Notes: generated by a model from the sequence alone, not told the origin. A stretch of DNA of 64,000 nt from Hyaloscypha bicolor E (GCF_002865645.1 NW_020194600.1:62001-126000); one strand, 5' to 3'. Shown: positions 43,830 through 56,255, counted from the stretch's first letter. A program made the numbers and translations.

Positions 43830-45648
43830 ATGTCTGCTCAAAATGGGCCACTGTATCTGGGCTTTGATCTGTCAACTCAGCAACTGAAGGGTGGGGCCAC
43901 GTGAGCACGTGCTTGTTACAACACAGCTGACAATCGATCCATAGCAATTGTTATAACATCGGATCTGAAAGTCTTGTACGAGGCCAAGACTGACTTCGAT
44001 GCAGATCTTTCCAAATATGGAATCAAGAAAGGTGTCTTTGTCAAGGAGGAAACGAGAGCAGTCTACGCTCCCGTGGCTATGTGGTTGGAAGCCGTAGATA
44101 TTGTTTTCCAGAGACTCAAGGACAAGGGAACACCGTTCTGGAGAATAAAGGGCATTTCCGGGTCTGGTCAACAGCATGGAAGTGTTTACTGGAACAAGAC
44201 AGGCGAGGAGTTGCTTGGCAAGCTGAGGCCTGAAGAGACTTTGGTTGATCAACTTGCAAAAACAGCTTTTGCTCATCCATTCAGTCCCAATTGGCAGGAT
44301 GGGAGCACTCAGAAAGAGTGTGACAAGTTTGATGCTGAACTGGGCTCTGCAGATGAGCTTGCACAGATCACTGGAAGCAAGGCTCACCATGTAAGGTCCT
44401 CTTTAGGAAAGTTGCAATATCAGCTGACCTTGCTGCAAGCGCTTTACTGGCCCACAGATCATGAGAATGCACGAGCACCACCCAGATGTCTACCGTGCGA
44501 CATCTCGAATTACCCTGGTTTCATCGTTTCTTGCCTCTCTATTTCTGGGCCGCATTGCACCCTTCGATATCAGCGACGTATGTGGAATGAATCTTTGGGA
44601 TATCAATGCTGGTACCTGGTCTGAACCCTTACTCAAGCTCGCTGCTGGAGGGTATGGTCTCGAATCACTGAAGCAAAAACTTGGTACGGTTCGTGAAGAT
44701 GGAGGCGGCAGCATGGGACCAATCTCGGCCTACTTTGTTCAACGATATGGCTTCCTTTCAGACTGTAGCGTTGCTCCCTTCACTGGCGACAACCCAGCCA
44801 CCATTCTTTCGCTGCCATTAAGGCCACTTGACGCCATCGTATCCCTCGGGACTTCAACAACCTTCCTGATGTCGACGCCAAAGTACGTACCGGATCCCGC
44901 CTACCATTTCTTCAACCACCCAACCACAGCTGGACTGTACATGTTCATGCTTTGCTACAAAAATGGCGGCTTAGCCCGCGAGAAGATTCGAGATTCCCTG
45001 CCCAAGTCTACCGCCTCGGACAGTTGGTCAAACTTCAACGAGACCGCTCTTGCTACTCCTCCTCTCGGTCAAAAAACTCCTTCTGATCCAGCAAAACTAG
45101 GTCTTTTCTTTCCCTTACCGGAAATTGTACCAAACGTAAGATCAGGAACCTGGCGTTACACGTGTGCAAGTGACGGCTCCAAGCTCGAAGAATCAACGAA
45201 TGGATGGCCCTCGGAGGCAGACGCAAGGGCAATCGTAGAATCACAAATCCTCTCGTTGAGACTTCGTTCTCAGAAGCTCGTCCATAGCCCTGTGGATGGT
45301 GTTCCACCACAACCTAGAATAATCTATCTCGTAGGCGGAGGTTCTTTGAATCCTGCCATTGCAAGAATCGTAGGAGATGTTCTAGGGGGAGTGGAGGGAG
45401 TATGGAAGTTGGACGTTGGTGGGAATGCGTGTGCGCTTGGGGGTGCTTATAAAGCTGTTTGGGCTATTGAAAGAAAAGAGGGACAGAGTTTTGAAGAGTT
45501 GATAGGGGAGAGGTGGAGGGCGAGTGAAGCTATTGAGAAGGTTGACGAGGGATATAGGGCTGACATTTGGGCAAAGTACGGAAACGTGCTTAGCACTTTT
45601 GAGCTGGTTGAGGAAAAGATCTTGGCAGGAGAGGAGAGGGATAAGTAA
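43830..45648 (+). CDS. xks1: D-xylulokinase
   Basis: Three exons, 43830-43890, 43945-44390 and 44440-45648, give 571 residues, usual for fungal xylulokinases. The enzyme phosphorylates D-xylulose to xylulose 5-phosphate with ATP, feeding the pentose phosphate pathway; it is cytosolic. FGGY-kinase hallmarks include [14 protein letters not shown] at the N-terminus, [13 protein letters not shown], the substrate loop around [29 protein letters not shown], and [18 protein letters not shown] near the C-terminus. The first intron uses GTGGGG as donor and the second GTAAGG; both keep frame and rebuild family text. Confidence 0.93.
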
Positions 45649-47797
45649 AAGGTGTAAATTGACCCGTGCTCATAAAAGAAGTGCCAGTGAAGTAAAAGAA
45701 ACGTTTGAAGTATTCTTCCCAGGCTACTCTCGGTTATGTTGCCCCCATTTGTAGCTCGAAGAGAGACTGACAGGCAAAGCCAGTACTAATTTGAGCTATA
45801 CTTTGCAGCGTTTTTCTTGGTCCCTTATACTTTCGTCGCGCCCTCGACATGCAATATTATGAGCACGTAATGGAGAGAAAAGATCTTTTATTTGGTCTAC
45901 TGCTTCTTGCAAGTGTTCGGAGATGCAAAAGCTCGTTTTGGGGTCATGGCGAGTGATTTTAATTGCCAGGAGTGAATAGGTTTCTCGAGTTCCATAGAGA
46001 ATACGAGATTTGCAACGTGACTGAAACAGAGTTCTATCGGTGGAGCTTGGTACAGGAATTCTTTTGTTAGCATCTTCAGCTGCAGGCTGCTATCCAAGCA
46101 GATTATCCTCCGGATTCCAGATTGCAGCCTTGTCCTCGTTGAGTTTACCTGGCTCCTCTCCTCAATCTCCCTTGTGGGAAATCGTTCATGGGCCTTGTGG
46201 TATGAGTTCTAGGTAATTCTTGTGGTTGTAGTGCATATAAAGGGCACGTTCAAAGTCGTAAACGGAAAACGACGCCACGACTGCGACTTTGAGAACAAGA
46301 TCTCCACCAGACCGAATCAAATCTTACCAGTCCTCCTCGTACTTGGCAGTACGATTTTGTTTAGTTCCAAGAAGTTTTCGCATAGAGGACCATTAGCCAT
46401 GATAAGCTGTCTCGTGAACTCCCTCAACTTTGACTTGCTGCGTGTATGTTCGTCAACAAAGCGCGCACCATTTGCGGTCTAGTAGTCTCCTTCGAAAAGA
46501 AGCCTAGTAAAGCTTCGTGACAGATTATCTTAAGTTTGGGAGGTCCTACGTGAAGCGTAACGGTTTCTGGGTGTGGACAGCTTGTAAAACCTAGAGGCGA
46601 AGTCAGTCCCAATTGCGAATATAAAGGTAGTGGGGTTGATTCTGTACATCTTGGACACTTCCTTGCTGCGTGATATAACTCGGAGGGTGGTGCCGCAAAA
46701 CCGATCGTTCGTTGGGTCCCAGACTGCATAGCATTTCTTACACATGCATTCGGAACTCCTGTACAAGGCAGCTTCAGGAATATTCGGGGGCTTTTCCATG
46801 CTGGAAGTTGTGAGGAGAAGAGTCTTTGAGGAGCGGTGGCTCGGAAGTGAGATGATTGGGATCAATTTGCTGGTGACACCAGTTTCGAGACTCAAAGCTG
46901 GGGCATTAACGGGTATTCTGGAGTTCGCAGTCCAAGAGGTGCCATACACAACCATCCAGAGTAGCAGGCGATGAGCCAGTGAAGGAGCTCCAGGATGGAG
47001 AGATCACGGAATGGTCGCGGTCTAGGGGTAAAAAGTTTGGGAAGACCACATCGAGTACTAGACTGCTCGGAATTCTCGACCTAGTGAATAGGACGTTGCA
47101 GAAAGGTGAGCATGTTGATACAACCATCTAAACAAAGGACACATTTTTTCTCTCAGTGATGAATAGTCGAGGAAGGCGAAGTGAGAAGGCAAGCGATTCA
47201 ACCAGTAAGAGCAACCATCACTTCAGGACGAGAACACTCAATCCCACGACTACCCTTCTTATCAGCGCTACACATCAACCTAGGTAAGGCCTTCCACAGA
47301 CGCTCTCCAGTTATTGCGGGAAAAGCTCATTCAAGACCAGAAGAAGGCACTAAAGGTTCAATTTTTCATGCATCATTGACCTACCCAGCTCTTCACTGAA
47401 AGGATCAAGTATCTGCTACCCCACTTTAGAGAACATGTGTTTGATTACCTGCTAATCAGAAAGAAGTTTTTGGATCTACCGTTACAAGCCATGCGAAAGT
47501 TCGACCCAACGATGAGCGAGTCAAATATCCCCACCGCAAGATCATCCTATGCTTGCAAAGTCGTCTTAACTGAAATGAGTTCGTAGTCACCATCCACATG
47601 CTTTTGTGAAAACCTGAGATGCAAGACTAGTAAACTAAAGACTCAACCGCCGTATACTCTGGCCATTCCCATCCATTTTTCGAAAAAAATTTCACCCGTC
47701 GCAACCATTGGCACTTTGCTCGATCATTCGTTCGTAAAGACGCATCATAAAATTCGCACCAGTAAGATGAAGATCATGTGAGACTTTTGGCCGAGAT
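45649..47797. other. 2.1 kb convergent gap, no supported gene
   Basis: It is long for a tail-to-tail gap. A 141-codon frame with a real ATG at 46955-46530 (minus) contains CMCKKCYAVWD but no domain I recognise. Other frames overlap it, so none is annotated. Confidence 0.45.
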
Positions 47798-49164
47798 CTA
47801 TGATCCCAGGCTTGGGAATGCGCTGGTATCTTCGGGGTTGATAGGAGCAGCGCTGGAGCCGCCTCTTGGGCCAGAAGGACGTCCGCCTCCTCTGTGATCG
47901 CCACCACGAGCGCGACCTCCTCGGCCCTCACCACCGCGTCCACCACGGAATCCGTCACCTCTGCCGCCTCGGGGAGGTCCATCGCCACGGCCTCTGCCAC
48001 CGCGGAATCCACCTCGTCCACGCTCAGGTGCCTCGACGAAACGCTGATCGATCTCAAGGAGTTGCTTCTGCTTGCGTTCGCGCTCGCGCTTGGCCTTTCC
48101 TCCAGAACCAGCGACGAAGTCTTCCTCTTCTTCCTTAGAAATAGGCTTGGCATTGGCCCATTTCTTATCCTGCTTGCTGCCCTCGTTGGGCTTGCGGGCC
48201 TCGGGAACACCCGCACCAAGTGCAAGCTTCTTCTCAGCGAGTTGAGCGAGGTAATCAGAGTAGGAGATGCTGTTGTCCTCTGGCTCGGGCTCAGCTGCGG
48301 GCTCAGCGGTATCGGTTGGTGCAGCATCGCCATCAGCAGTCATCGCCTCCTTCTGTTCGGCATTGGCAATAGCTTCACCAGCCTGCTCATCAGCGAGTTC
48401 GGCTCCGCCTTCGTTCGCACCCCAACCATGGCCGGCTTGCTTCTCAGAATCACTGCAGATGTTAGAAAATCCAGCCCCTCTGAAACTTGGACTTTGCTCA
48501 CCCTCCAACTGATCGGCTGTGTCTGTCAAAGTTGCGATTGCCTCCACGTCCTCGCCCACGGCCATCATAGGTTCCTTGAGCACGCGGGGGTCGATCTCCT
48601 CGAGGCTCATCGCCGGTGGGCTTGCCTCGGTTGCTAGCACTGCCTGCATTGCGATCACGGAAAGCTGAAGTGTATGAACATGTTAGCAGGTGTTTCAGAT
48701 AGCGCATTGGGCTGCGAGAAATTTGAGTGCGAAGATAAAGCGATTGTGCATGTCCGAGTAAACCACTAACCTCCTTCATTGCCGTTAAAGTTTCCACGAC
48801 GACCACCTCGGCCTTCAGAAGCTACGGGTGCCTTGGCGGCAGGGGCCTCGCCAGTGGCATTCCGCTTGGTTGTTCTTGCGGGAGTCTTGTCAATGGCTTT
48901 AGTAGGTGGCTCGGGTTCCTTGTCGGAGTCTTCATCGTGGTCATTGCCTAATTGTCACCATCGTCAGTCGCGTGGTCATCAAAAGCTGTTGACTGGCGTA
49001 AGTTTCGTCGTACCGAGAAGCTCGTACAGGTTCTAGAATCCACAATGTTAGCCAGTGTGTCTAAAAACATTGTAAGATCGTGTCTCGACGATGGTTGCGG
49101 GTCTTTTGATGTCTTGGGGAAATTCGAAAGATGTTTTTCTGACCTTTGAGGCGACGGCTGACAT
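47798..49164 (-). CDS. stm1: Stm1-like ribosome/mRNA-binding protein (SERBP1/HABP4 family)
   Basis: Five exons (49164-49144, 49032-49014, 48947-48771, 48664-48502, 48452-47798) give 344 residues. The first two are microexons of 21 and 19 bp; joined they read MSAVASKNLYELLG, a start typical of fungal Stm1. Also visible are a Lys/Arg/Ala-rich segment, GRGRGGNRNFDRHSRSVG with SEKQAGHGWG (the conserved HSRx...D-x-E-K...GWG block), an acidic Glu/Ala stretch, ISYSDYLAQLAEKK, and a C-terminal RGG box (GRGGFRGGRGRGDG). Stm1/SERBP1 proteins sit in the mRNA channel of idle 80S ribosomes and preserve them during nutrient stress. Frame closes exactly over five exons. Confidence 0.9.
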
Positions 49165-49755
49165 CGTGCCCGCCTTTTAAAGCGCCTCCGAAGAAGGCTC
49201 TGCTATCGAGAGGACAATTCGGATGGAGGAGGTGGGATGATCGAGACGGACAGGTTCCTATGCACTAGGAAGCTGTCTCTCGAAATGCTGCGATGGAAAA
49301 CTCGTCGATGTTTGTTCGGGCCAACGTGCTGAAGTTGAAGGTACGAAAAAAGAAGCGAGGTTGCTGGCACTAGCGCAGAGAGTGCTCGCTAAAGCTCACA
49401 CAACGCAACCTCACGAAATTGGGAATTAGGGCTTTATTTTCACGAGGAGTATCCTTCTCGATGCTGTTCGAAACCATGCCTATCCCATGCCTCTCACTTT
49501 GCTCTGTCGAAGAAATCGAAGTGTTGGTGACGGCAGGGATATTCAGGGGTTGGCTTCCTTTAAACCCGCTTGCGGAATTCGCGGGCGACCAAAATACATA
49601 GCAAGGAAGTATGGGAGACTTGGGCCTGGAAGAGTACAAGACAAGTGCGGCGAGTCGGTACTCTCAGACAATCTCATAGCAGTCTCCATTGCTCAATCTA
49701 TCAATCTACTCCTTGTGGAACAAGTCTTTCAACTCCTTTTGCAAATCCTTCCTGT
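49165..49755. other. intergenic region upstream of the stm1-like gene
   Basis: 591 bp. A plus-strand frame over 49487-49984 lies mostly antisense to the next gene and has no domain. Confidence 0.45.
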
Positions 49756-51586
49756 TCACGTTCCACGCTCCTCACTTGCTGCTTTCGGCCTCATTTCTCC
49801 CTTCACCCTTTTATTCTTCGCGTTGCCCTTAATGCCTTTTGCCATTTTCTGTTTCCCGCGTTTCTCTTTCTTACTTTTATCAACTGTAGGCTCTGCCCTT
49901 GTAGCGGTGTTTTTCTTCTTCTCTGCACCACGACTCTTCTGCTGGTACTTATCCAGGGACTCTGAAGAAAGCGAGAATCCTTGAGGTGATGCCCGTCCAT
50001 CACTCCTTTTGGGCAAAAGCTTGTCCTCCAGGACATTCTTTCGTTCTTGCAATTGTGAGCCCAGCTCGCAACATGGTTCGTCGACAGACTCTTCGGCGAC
50101 GGCGGAACTCGTGCTTTGCAGAAAACAGGCATTGGAATCCTTTTGAAAGGTCGAAACGCGGAGAAGATCCTGCGGATAGGGAGTCCTTCTTCTTGGTGGT
50201 GGGGGATGATGAGAGGGATACTCGGGAGGGGTTGAGTGCACTGAATCAGGAGTGTGGACTCTTCGAGGGCATTGGTGACCTTCATTGTCGTTCGTGTCGT
50301 CCGCTCCATATCTAGTTTCAAATAAGATCGTCCTTTTTGCCCGTTGCTTACGAGATTTGTCGCCATTGTTCATGGGAAGTGTGGCCTTTCCACCGCCTCT
50401 GAGGCTGGGAATATCGCCCAAAGCTATTGGACTCCGAGGGAAATCCTCAGAACCGTCACTTGAGTCAGGCTCTTTATCTTCTATCGATGGCCACCGCTCG
50501 GGCAAGTGCTGACAAGAATGCTCGAGAGCGGCGTTGCTCTTCTGCGCCCTTCCCCTTTGCACATTATTTGGAAGCAAATTCATCCACGAAGGCAGAGGCT
50601 TGAATTTGCCGGGTCTGAATGCAGGTTCGCCGACAGGATTAAACACTGAGACGTATGCACCAGTCTGCCCAGCCCCCTGAGATAGGTCAGAGTTTGTCCT
50701 GGTTCTTTCCGAGTGCTGGTGTTCGTTGTCCATGCTGCCATCGGCCATTTCTCCCATGTCAGCAGCGTTGTCGAGTAAGGATGACATATCTTCCAGATTC
50801 AGGAGATCGTTTGTCTGCCTTACATCAGCATGGGCCCCCGTTCCGTGGGTGTGAACTTACGAAGCAGCCGGAAGAGCCATTGATATACCTCTTTAAGTCC
50901 CGCTCGATTCCCGTCACACCTCTCAGTCTCCTTGGAGTCCTCATTAAACGTCTGCGAGCGAGTGTCACCTCACTTTCCCTTTCATCGGTCAGCATGTCCA
51001 ATCTGTCTCTGCTCAGCCCTCCGTCAAACAGTGTGACGCATTCCAATCCCCTTTCTAGGACTTGGCCCTGACTCTCAGCCGCCGTTTCGACAGAACAAAC
51101 ATTGCACAAGGGGATAGTGTCTAATTCGATTCCAACAGTCCTTCGGCGTCCGATTCTATCATCTTCAGCGCCATCCCATTTGCCCCATTCCGGGCTATGG
51201 TTAGGAGACTGAGGAATGTTAATTCGAGTTCTGCAAATCAAACAGCCAAAGCATCCTCTATGCCAGAAGCACCAGCCCAGACTAACGACCTCATCACCCC
51301 TAACAATGCATTCTCCACATACCCAGCAAATACTCAGATCCAGAACAGCGCGCCAGCATGGATGGCACACGATGCGAGCAGAGGTACCTAGAAGCTTAGG
51401 CTTTGAGCCACACGGTTGGTGCTGCCAACAAATCGTACAGATGAAGGTTGCTCCTGATCGAGAAGGAGATGCCTGTTGGTCTATTGTAAGTTCCGAGAAT
51501 GGGGAGCTGGGCGACCCGGTGCTGCATCTAGGGCTTCCTTGAGAGGAAGAACATGCATCGATCGAAGGCGAGACTGGACTGTGCAT
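49756..51586 (-). CDS. LIM-type zinc-binding protein with a disordered basic tail
   Basis: Two exons, 51586-50861 and 50814-49756, give 594 residues. Near residues 48-80 is a first zinc-like pair, CTICWQHQPC...CHPCW. Then comes CWVCGEC...WHRGCFGCLIC, which fits the first half of a LIM domain (C-x2-C-x18-H-x2-C-x2-C-x2-C). The final ligands would be CNVC after a spacer of about 42 residues, twice the usual length, with an Arg-rich insert. The rest is disordered, Ser/Pro/Arg-rich, and ends in a Lys-rich nuclear-signal-like tail (KKEKRGKQKMAKGIKGNAKN). LIM domains mediate protein contacts, often at the cytoskeleton; here the basic tail hints at the nucleus. The intron acceptor (GGCAG) is chosen over an earlier AG because it keeps frame. 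Confidence 0.7.
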
Positions 51587-52286
51587 CGTTCACAGATGCA
51601 GAATTGTGGTCGAAGGAATGGTGGTACAGTTTGTGAAGCATCGGTTTTTAGTAGGTAGAGTTGTGGCAACGAACGAGGGTTTGATTTAAGTGACAGGCAG
51701 AGTATGGTATAAATGAACGGCCGCGAATAATGTCTTCTAGTATTTCAAACGAGTGTGGGTGGGTATGATATGACCTCAGTGGACATCGAGGTTGCGTCGC
51801 TGGGACAGAAAGAAACCCCCGGGAGTAAAGCGGTGTTGAAGGGTTAAAAAAGATGGTTTCAAAACGGGAAGGTACGATTGTCATAACCAAGTAACTTTTA
51901 TTCTCATATCCTCATACTCTGATTTCGCCGCCCATGCAACGATGCGTTAGGAAGGAGCAAGTCTTGTAATAATTACACGAACAAGAATTGAAATCCGACA
52001 ATTACACGAGAAAAGGAAATATCCCGTGGTGGGAAGTTCGTAAACCAATAGTGGTGTCTTTTGTGCAGTCGACCATGATCATGAGCATGAAGAAAAGCTC
52101 CAATATCGTCTATCCATCAGCCCATCATGGTCATGATTCAGCTGTCGTTCTCAACATTCATTCACCATACACCAAACAAACAACACAAATGCGCCACAAC
52201 ACCCGTGGAAATATATCAACAAGAAAGCAATGATTCCCTGACCCGCCAAAATGTAAGAGTGCAACAGCAAGTCCGTTCTTTCCTGC
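51587..52286. other. intergenic region, no gene seen
   Basis: 700 bp between two minus-strand genes. Frame continuity upstream of 51586 is broken by stops. No motif is clear. Confidence 0.45.
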
Positions 52287-54378
52287 TCACTTCCGCATCT
52301 TTGGTCGAGCCAGCATATTCAGACGACTAAGACTCAGGACGCCCTTCTTCTTGGCTGGGCTTTGAACCTTAGATTTGGGAGTCATCTTGTCTGCTTGCAA
52401 GTTGGGAGCCATAAGCATTTGGCCTTCAGCAACCACAGTCTTGTGCTTCTTCGGAGAACGCTCGATTTCCTCTTCGGTCTCATCATCAGAGTCAACACGG
52501 CGACGCTTCTTGTTAGCCATACCGTGTTGGTTAGCCATACCGTGTTGGTTAGCCATACCGTGTTGGTTAGCCATACCGTGTGGTACAGCGGGAAGAGGTT
52601 CAGAGTTCTCCTTATTGTTACCAGGAAATGCACCTGGCATGTTGTGAGGAAGAATACTCTGACGGACTTGACGTACGCTAGCTTGACCTGGAGATGAACC
52701 GAATGCTTTTGGAGAGGCACCGAAGCTGATTGTGTGGTCACTGCGGAACGTGAATGTGCCAGGTACTGAAGGAGGAAGTGTTGAGATGGTTTGACGAGGC
52801 GCCTCGGGAAGTGGATGGACACCAGCGAGAGATGGATATTCAACTTTAGTTGCATCATTCTCCAAGCTGGAATGATCAGCGATGGATGGATACTGAACGT
52901 TGGCCTCAAGTTTCGCACCGCTAAGATACTTCACTCTGAGGTTGGTCTTCGATGTCGAGCGAGGAATGCCGGACTTCATTGGAGAAGGGGAGTTCTGTCC
53001 CGTCGCGGTATGCTTATTGACAGTATCTGTTGTAAAGTTGACATGCTTTGCGATCTTCGAGGTTCCGCTTCCACCAGGAGTAGAAGGAACTGAAGGGAGT
53101 ACCTTGTCGAGGTTGGGCTTGCTGGGGCTTCTAGACAACGTGGGAATGGCAGTTGACATGACACTTGGCTTCTTTGCGCTCGAGCCCGGGTATCGGAGAA
53201 TGGACTTAACACGATCGAATTTGCTAGGACTACGCAAAAGACTCTTTGGTTCGGACTTCGGAGCGCTAGCAAGATTATTTGCGGTTGCAGATTTCGTAAA
53301 GGTCTTGGGCGTGGGGTTCGGGTTTGGCTTAGACGGGGACCGAGACAAGGTTGGAATCTGCGTAGCAGGCTTCGTGGCACTCGCAGCGCGGGCCAAAGAG
53401 GCTTGCGTAGGAGTTCTGATTGACGAGAGAAAGCTCGATTGGGAGCGTGGAATAGTGGGAGTCGTTGGCATGACCTTCTTATTTTCGGTGGAAACTGGTC
53501 TGGCCGAGGAAGTATCATCTTCAACGCGCTTTCTTGCACGCTTGGCTGGCACAGTGTTCTCCAATCGCTCAGCCTCCTCGCTGGCATGTCCAGCCTTCTT
53601 ATGGGATTCCTCCCTATCATCCAATTGGGCTTTTGATGGGGATCGCTTCAGACTAGCTGTACTTGGTGTGAATCGTCCTGGCTGTGCTCTGAAAGCAGAC
53701 GGATGGCCAGCAATCGAGTCCATCTTCTTAAATTCCGCCATGTGAACATCACTGAATCGGCCAACCTTTCCCTTCGGCTGCGCAATCTTGCGACCTCCAA
53801 TAACACCATCAGCTCGTTCTTCTCCCAAGTCGCGCCTCTCCTCCTCTCGTTCAGCCGCAAGCTTAACTTTGATTCTGAGTGCCTCTTCACGCAACTCGTC
53901 CATCATTCGTTGGGCCTCGGGGCCAAGCTGGGGCGCAGGATGAGCGAATCTAAAATCGAAGGTCGGCGCGGATATCTTTGATGGTGTCTGCTGCTCGACT
54001 CCAGAAGGTTGATTCGGACCGGTCGCCTTAATGTCAACAAAACCAAGACGCAGACCAGAGTCCGGCTCTTGTGTTGTGCTGTGATGGACCTTGCTCGGAT
54101 GCATCTCTTCCAGAGATGGCTTGATACGACCCGCAGTGGCCGGAGTTCGAGGAGCAAGGGGCGAGGAGACAATGGCATCGAGATTCGATTGCGCACCGAA
54201 GGTCGGAGTCTCATCGCGTTCCGTAAGAGATTCGAGACGACTGGAGGCATAGTTGGTGGGCTGTTTGGAACGAAAAGTTAATACGCGGGGTTGGTAAGAA
54301 GGAAACGCGACCAAATACCTTTTTGGGGGTGACAGAGCTGCCTCGAAGTCTGGAGGACCGACGACGAGGAGGGGTCAT
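52287..54378 (-). CDS. disordered nuclear protein with many SPxK sites, function unknown
   Basis: Two exons, 54378-54319 and 54260-52287, give 677 residues; the short first exon reads MTPPRRRSSRLRGSSVTPKK. The only clearly ordered part is a helix near residues 150-180 (GPEAQRMMDELREEALRIKV) followed by a conserved-looking stretch (VGRFSDVHMAEFKKMDSIAG). Repeated IPTLSRSPSKPN and LLRSPSKFDRV motifs give many S/T-P-x-K/R sites, the Cdk/MAPK consensus. A basic KKRRRVDSDDETEEE and SPKKHK segment is a strong nuclear signal. The protein resembles chromatin- or spindle-linked Cdk substrates, but no named domain is seen. A four-copy HGMANQ repeat sits near the C-terminus. Confidence 0.75.
52513..52584. 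repeat. 18 bp in-frame tandem repeat, four copies
   Basis: Unit TTAGCCATACCGTGTTGG on the plus strand, encoding HGMANQ on the minus strand; the four copies are almost identical, so the expansion is recent. Confidence 0.9.
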
Positions 54379-55466
54379 GATGAGGGTTTCCTGTGAGCTC
54401 CAGCTCACGCTTGTTCGGTTGCCAATTTGAGGAGATTGCAGTGGCAATTCAATGCAAGGTTGTGGCAGCCATAAAGGTGGTTCGGAGCTTTTTTGTTTAC
54501 TTGGAGGTTCGCTCTGTTGATTTGGCGGGGAAACCTGACGCGATTCGCGAAGCTCCTTAGCGCGAGGCTACACACGGCTGACAGGTGAAATTGCAACAAA
54601 GTTGCGGGATTGCATTTTAACTTCATTGATTCAGAACCTTTGGAACATTGAAGGATGTGCAACAAGCCATCAAAAAGACAGTTCACTGCAAATTCGGCCT
54701 CTGGAATGATCTCAATGTACCAGAAATGTTGGAACATTGACGCACGCCAAACTGGGTGGCCGATTTTCGCAGCCCCGCACATTGGCTTGACCAGGAGGGG
54801 GCAGTTTGCACTCTTTCTGCCACCAACGATTTCATCCTCTCAGCCTCACCGAGAAAACCAAGTGCACACGCGGGGTGCAACGTTCGTCTCGTTGCTCGCG
54901 TCATCCCTCCATCATTCCTTCCATGATCCAGGATCTGCTGGTGAAGGGCAAGAACAGCCGTTCCCACTCGAAACATGGAGGTGTGGCTGTTCCTCGTTCC
55001 TCGTCGGATCTGATCATGGGTCGTCTCCCTCCAGGCTGGCAGCAAAGGCGGTCAATTCCTGCCTGCCGTGGCGCGAGCCCGCCGAGGGGGGCGAGCCATC
55101 TCCGAGGACACGAAGTCAGGACACGCATGCACCGGCGTGCTGATGAGCAGTTTCACTTCACAGACAGACACGATCAACAGCTGCTGCGCTGACCACGCAG
55201 CTCGCCAGATGGGGAGTTCGAGTTCAACTGTATGATAGCATTCGCGACGAGGCCAGCACCACAGCCTTATACAGAGGAGTTCGTTCGAAGCGAGGGGAGG
55301 ACTTTCTTCAAAAGGACAAGCCCGCGGAGATGGACGATTTGGATCTGCAGCCGCACAGCCAGCCCGGCTGGTGGGCCGCTGCAGTGAGGCAGGCAATTGG
55401 ACCAGAGTCACCAGAGAAGCATGGCTGGCGGAAGCGAAGCGAACCGGGGAGGAGGAGGCATGGAGG

Positions 55467-55569
55467 GCATGAGGCATGAGGCATGAGGCATGAGGCATGA
55501 GGGCATGAGGGCATGAGGGCATGAGGGCATGAGGGCATGAGGGCATGAGGGCATGAGGGCATAAGGCAT
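55467..55569. repeat. minisatellite, 7 bp GCATGAG units changing to 8 bp GGCATGAG units
   Basis: Four to five copies of a 7 bp unit are followed by about eight copies of the same unit plus one G. The region is G-rich on the plus strand. Confidence 0.9.
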
Positions 55570-56208
55570 GGAGGATTGGAGGGGTCGTGGTCCCGTGGAG
55601 CTCGGCTGCTCGAGGCTCGAGCCTCAAGTCTCGAAGAAAACTCTTCTGCGTGCACCGGCTGGGAGGGGGCGGACGCGGACCACTGAGAGCGCGTGCGCAC
55701 CACGCGCCACGCACTGCTCGAGAGTCGAGATCCCATCGTCTCGCAAGGAGCAGGCTGGCCAAGACGCATCAAGCCCCATCCGGCTCTTTTCTCCCTCCCA
55801 TGCAGTCTCTCCGCATCTGCCATCTGCCACACAACTGCACACCAACTTCACACCTCCCCGCCACGACCGCCACGAAACCGCAACGCTCCAATTGAGTCCA
55901 TGCCTTGCCCATGCCTTGCCCATGCCCAATTTGCGCGGAGGGCAGGTGACATCGGAATTGGCCGCAGGCGTTGGCCCATGCGATGCGTTGCAGCATCAGA
56001 GAGAGCATGGTTGTGTGTTGTCTGACCCGGTCGTTGGCATTTGTGGCATTGTGGCATCGACGAGATTGCCCTGCACAGATGCAGCACCCGTCCGCCGTTT
56101 TTACACTTCGCGGGGCCTTGCCCAGTGACTGAGATCCAAGACCATGGCTGGCCGCTGGCCCTGGCCAGCAGTGCAACCCCACTACTGTACTGTCCACACC
56201 ACCCAACT

Positions 56209-56233
56209 CCCAGCTCCCCAGCTCCCCAGCTCC
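56209..56233. repeat. 8 bp repeat CCAGCTCC, three copies
   Basis: Direct repeat in the promoter region of the bZIP gene. Confidence 0.75.
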
Positions 56234-56255
56234 GAGCACCCAGCACCAGCACCCA

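Noticed and set aside
46530..46955. 141-codon minus-strand frame with CMCKKC
   Set aside because: It has a real ATG but no recognisable domain and overlaps another open frame of similar length; kept only as a query.
47894..48637. 247-codon plus-strand frame, Leu/Ser-rich
   Set aside because: It is antisense to the Stm1-like gene, and its composition mirrors the RGG and Ala/Glu codons of that gene.
49487..49984. 165-codon plus-strand frame rich in hydrophobic residues
   Set aside because: It is mostly antisense to the Lys-rich tail of the LIM-type gene; complement of Lys/Arg codons gives Phe/Leu/Ser codons by chance.
52900..53745. 281-codon plus-strand frame
   Set aside because: Antisense to the disordered nuclear protein; no domain and poor start context.
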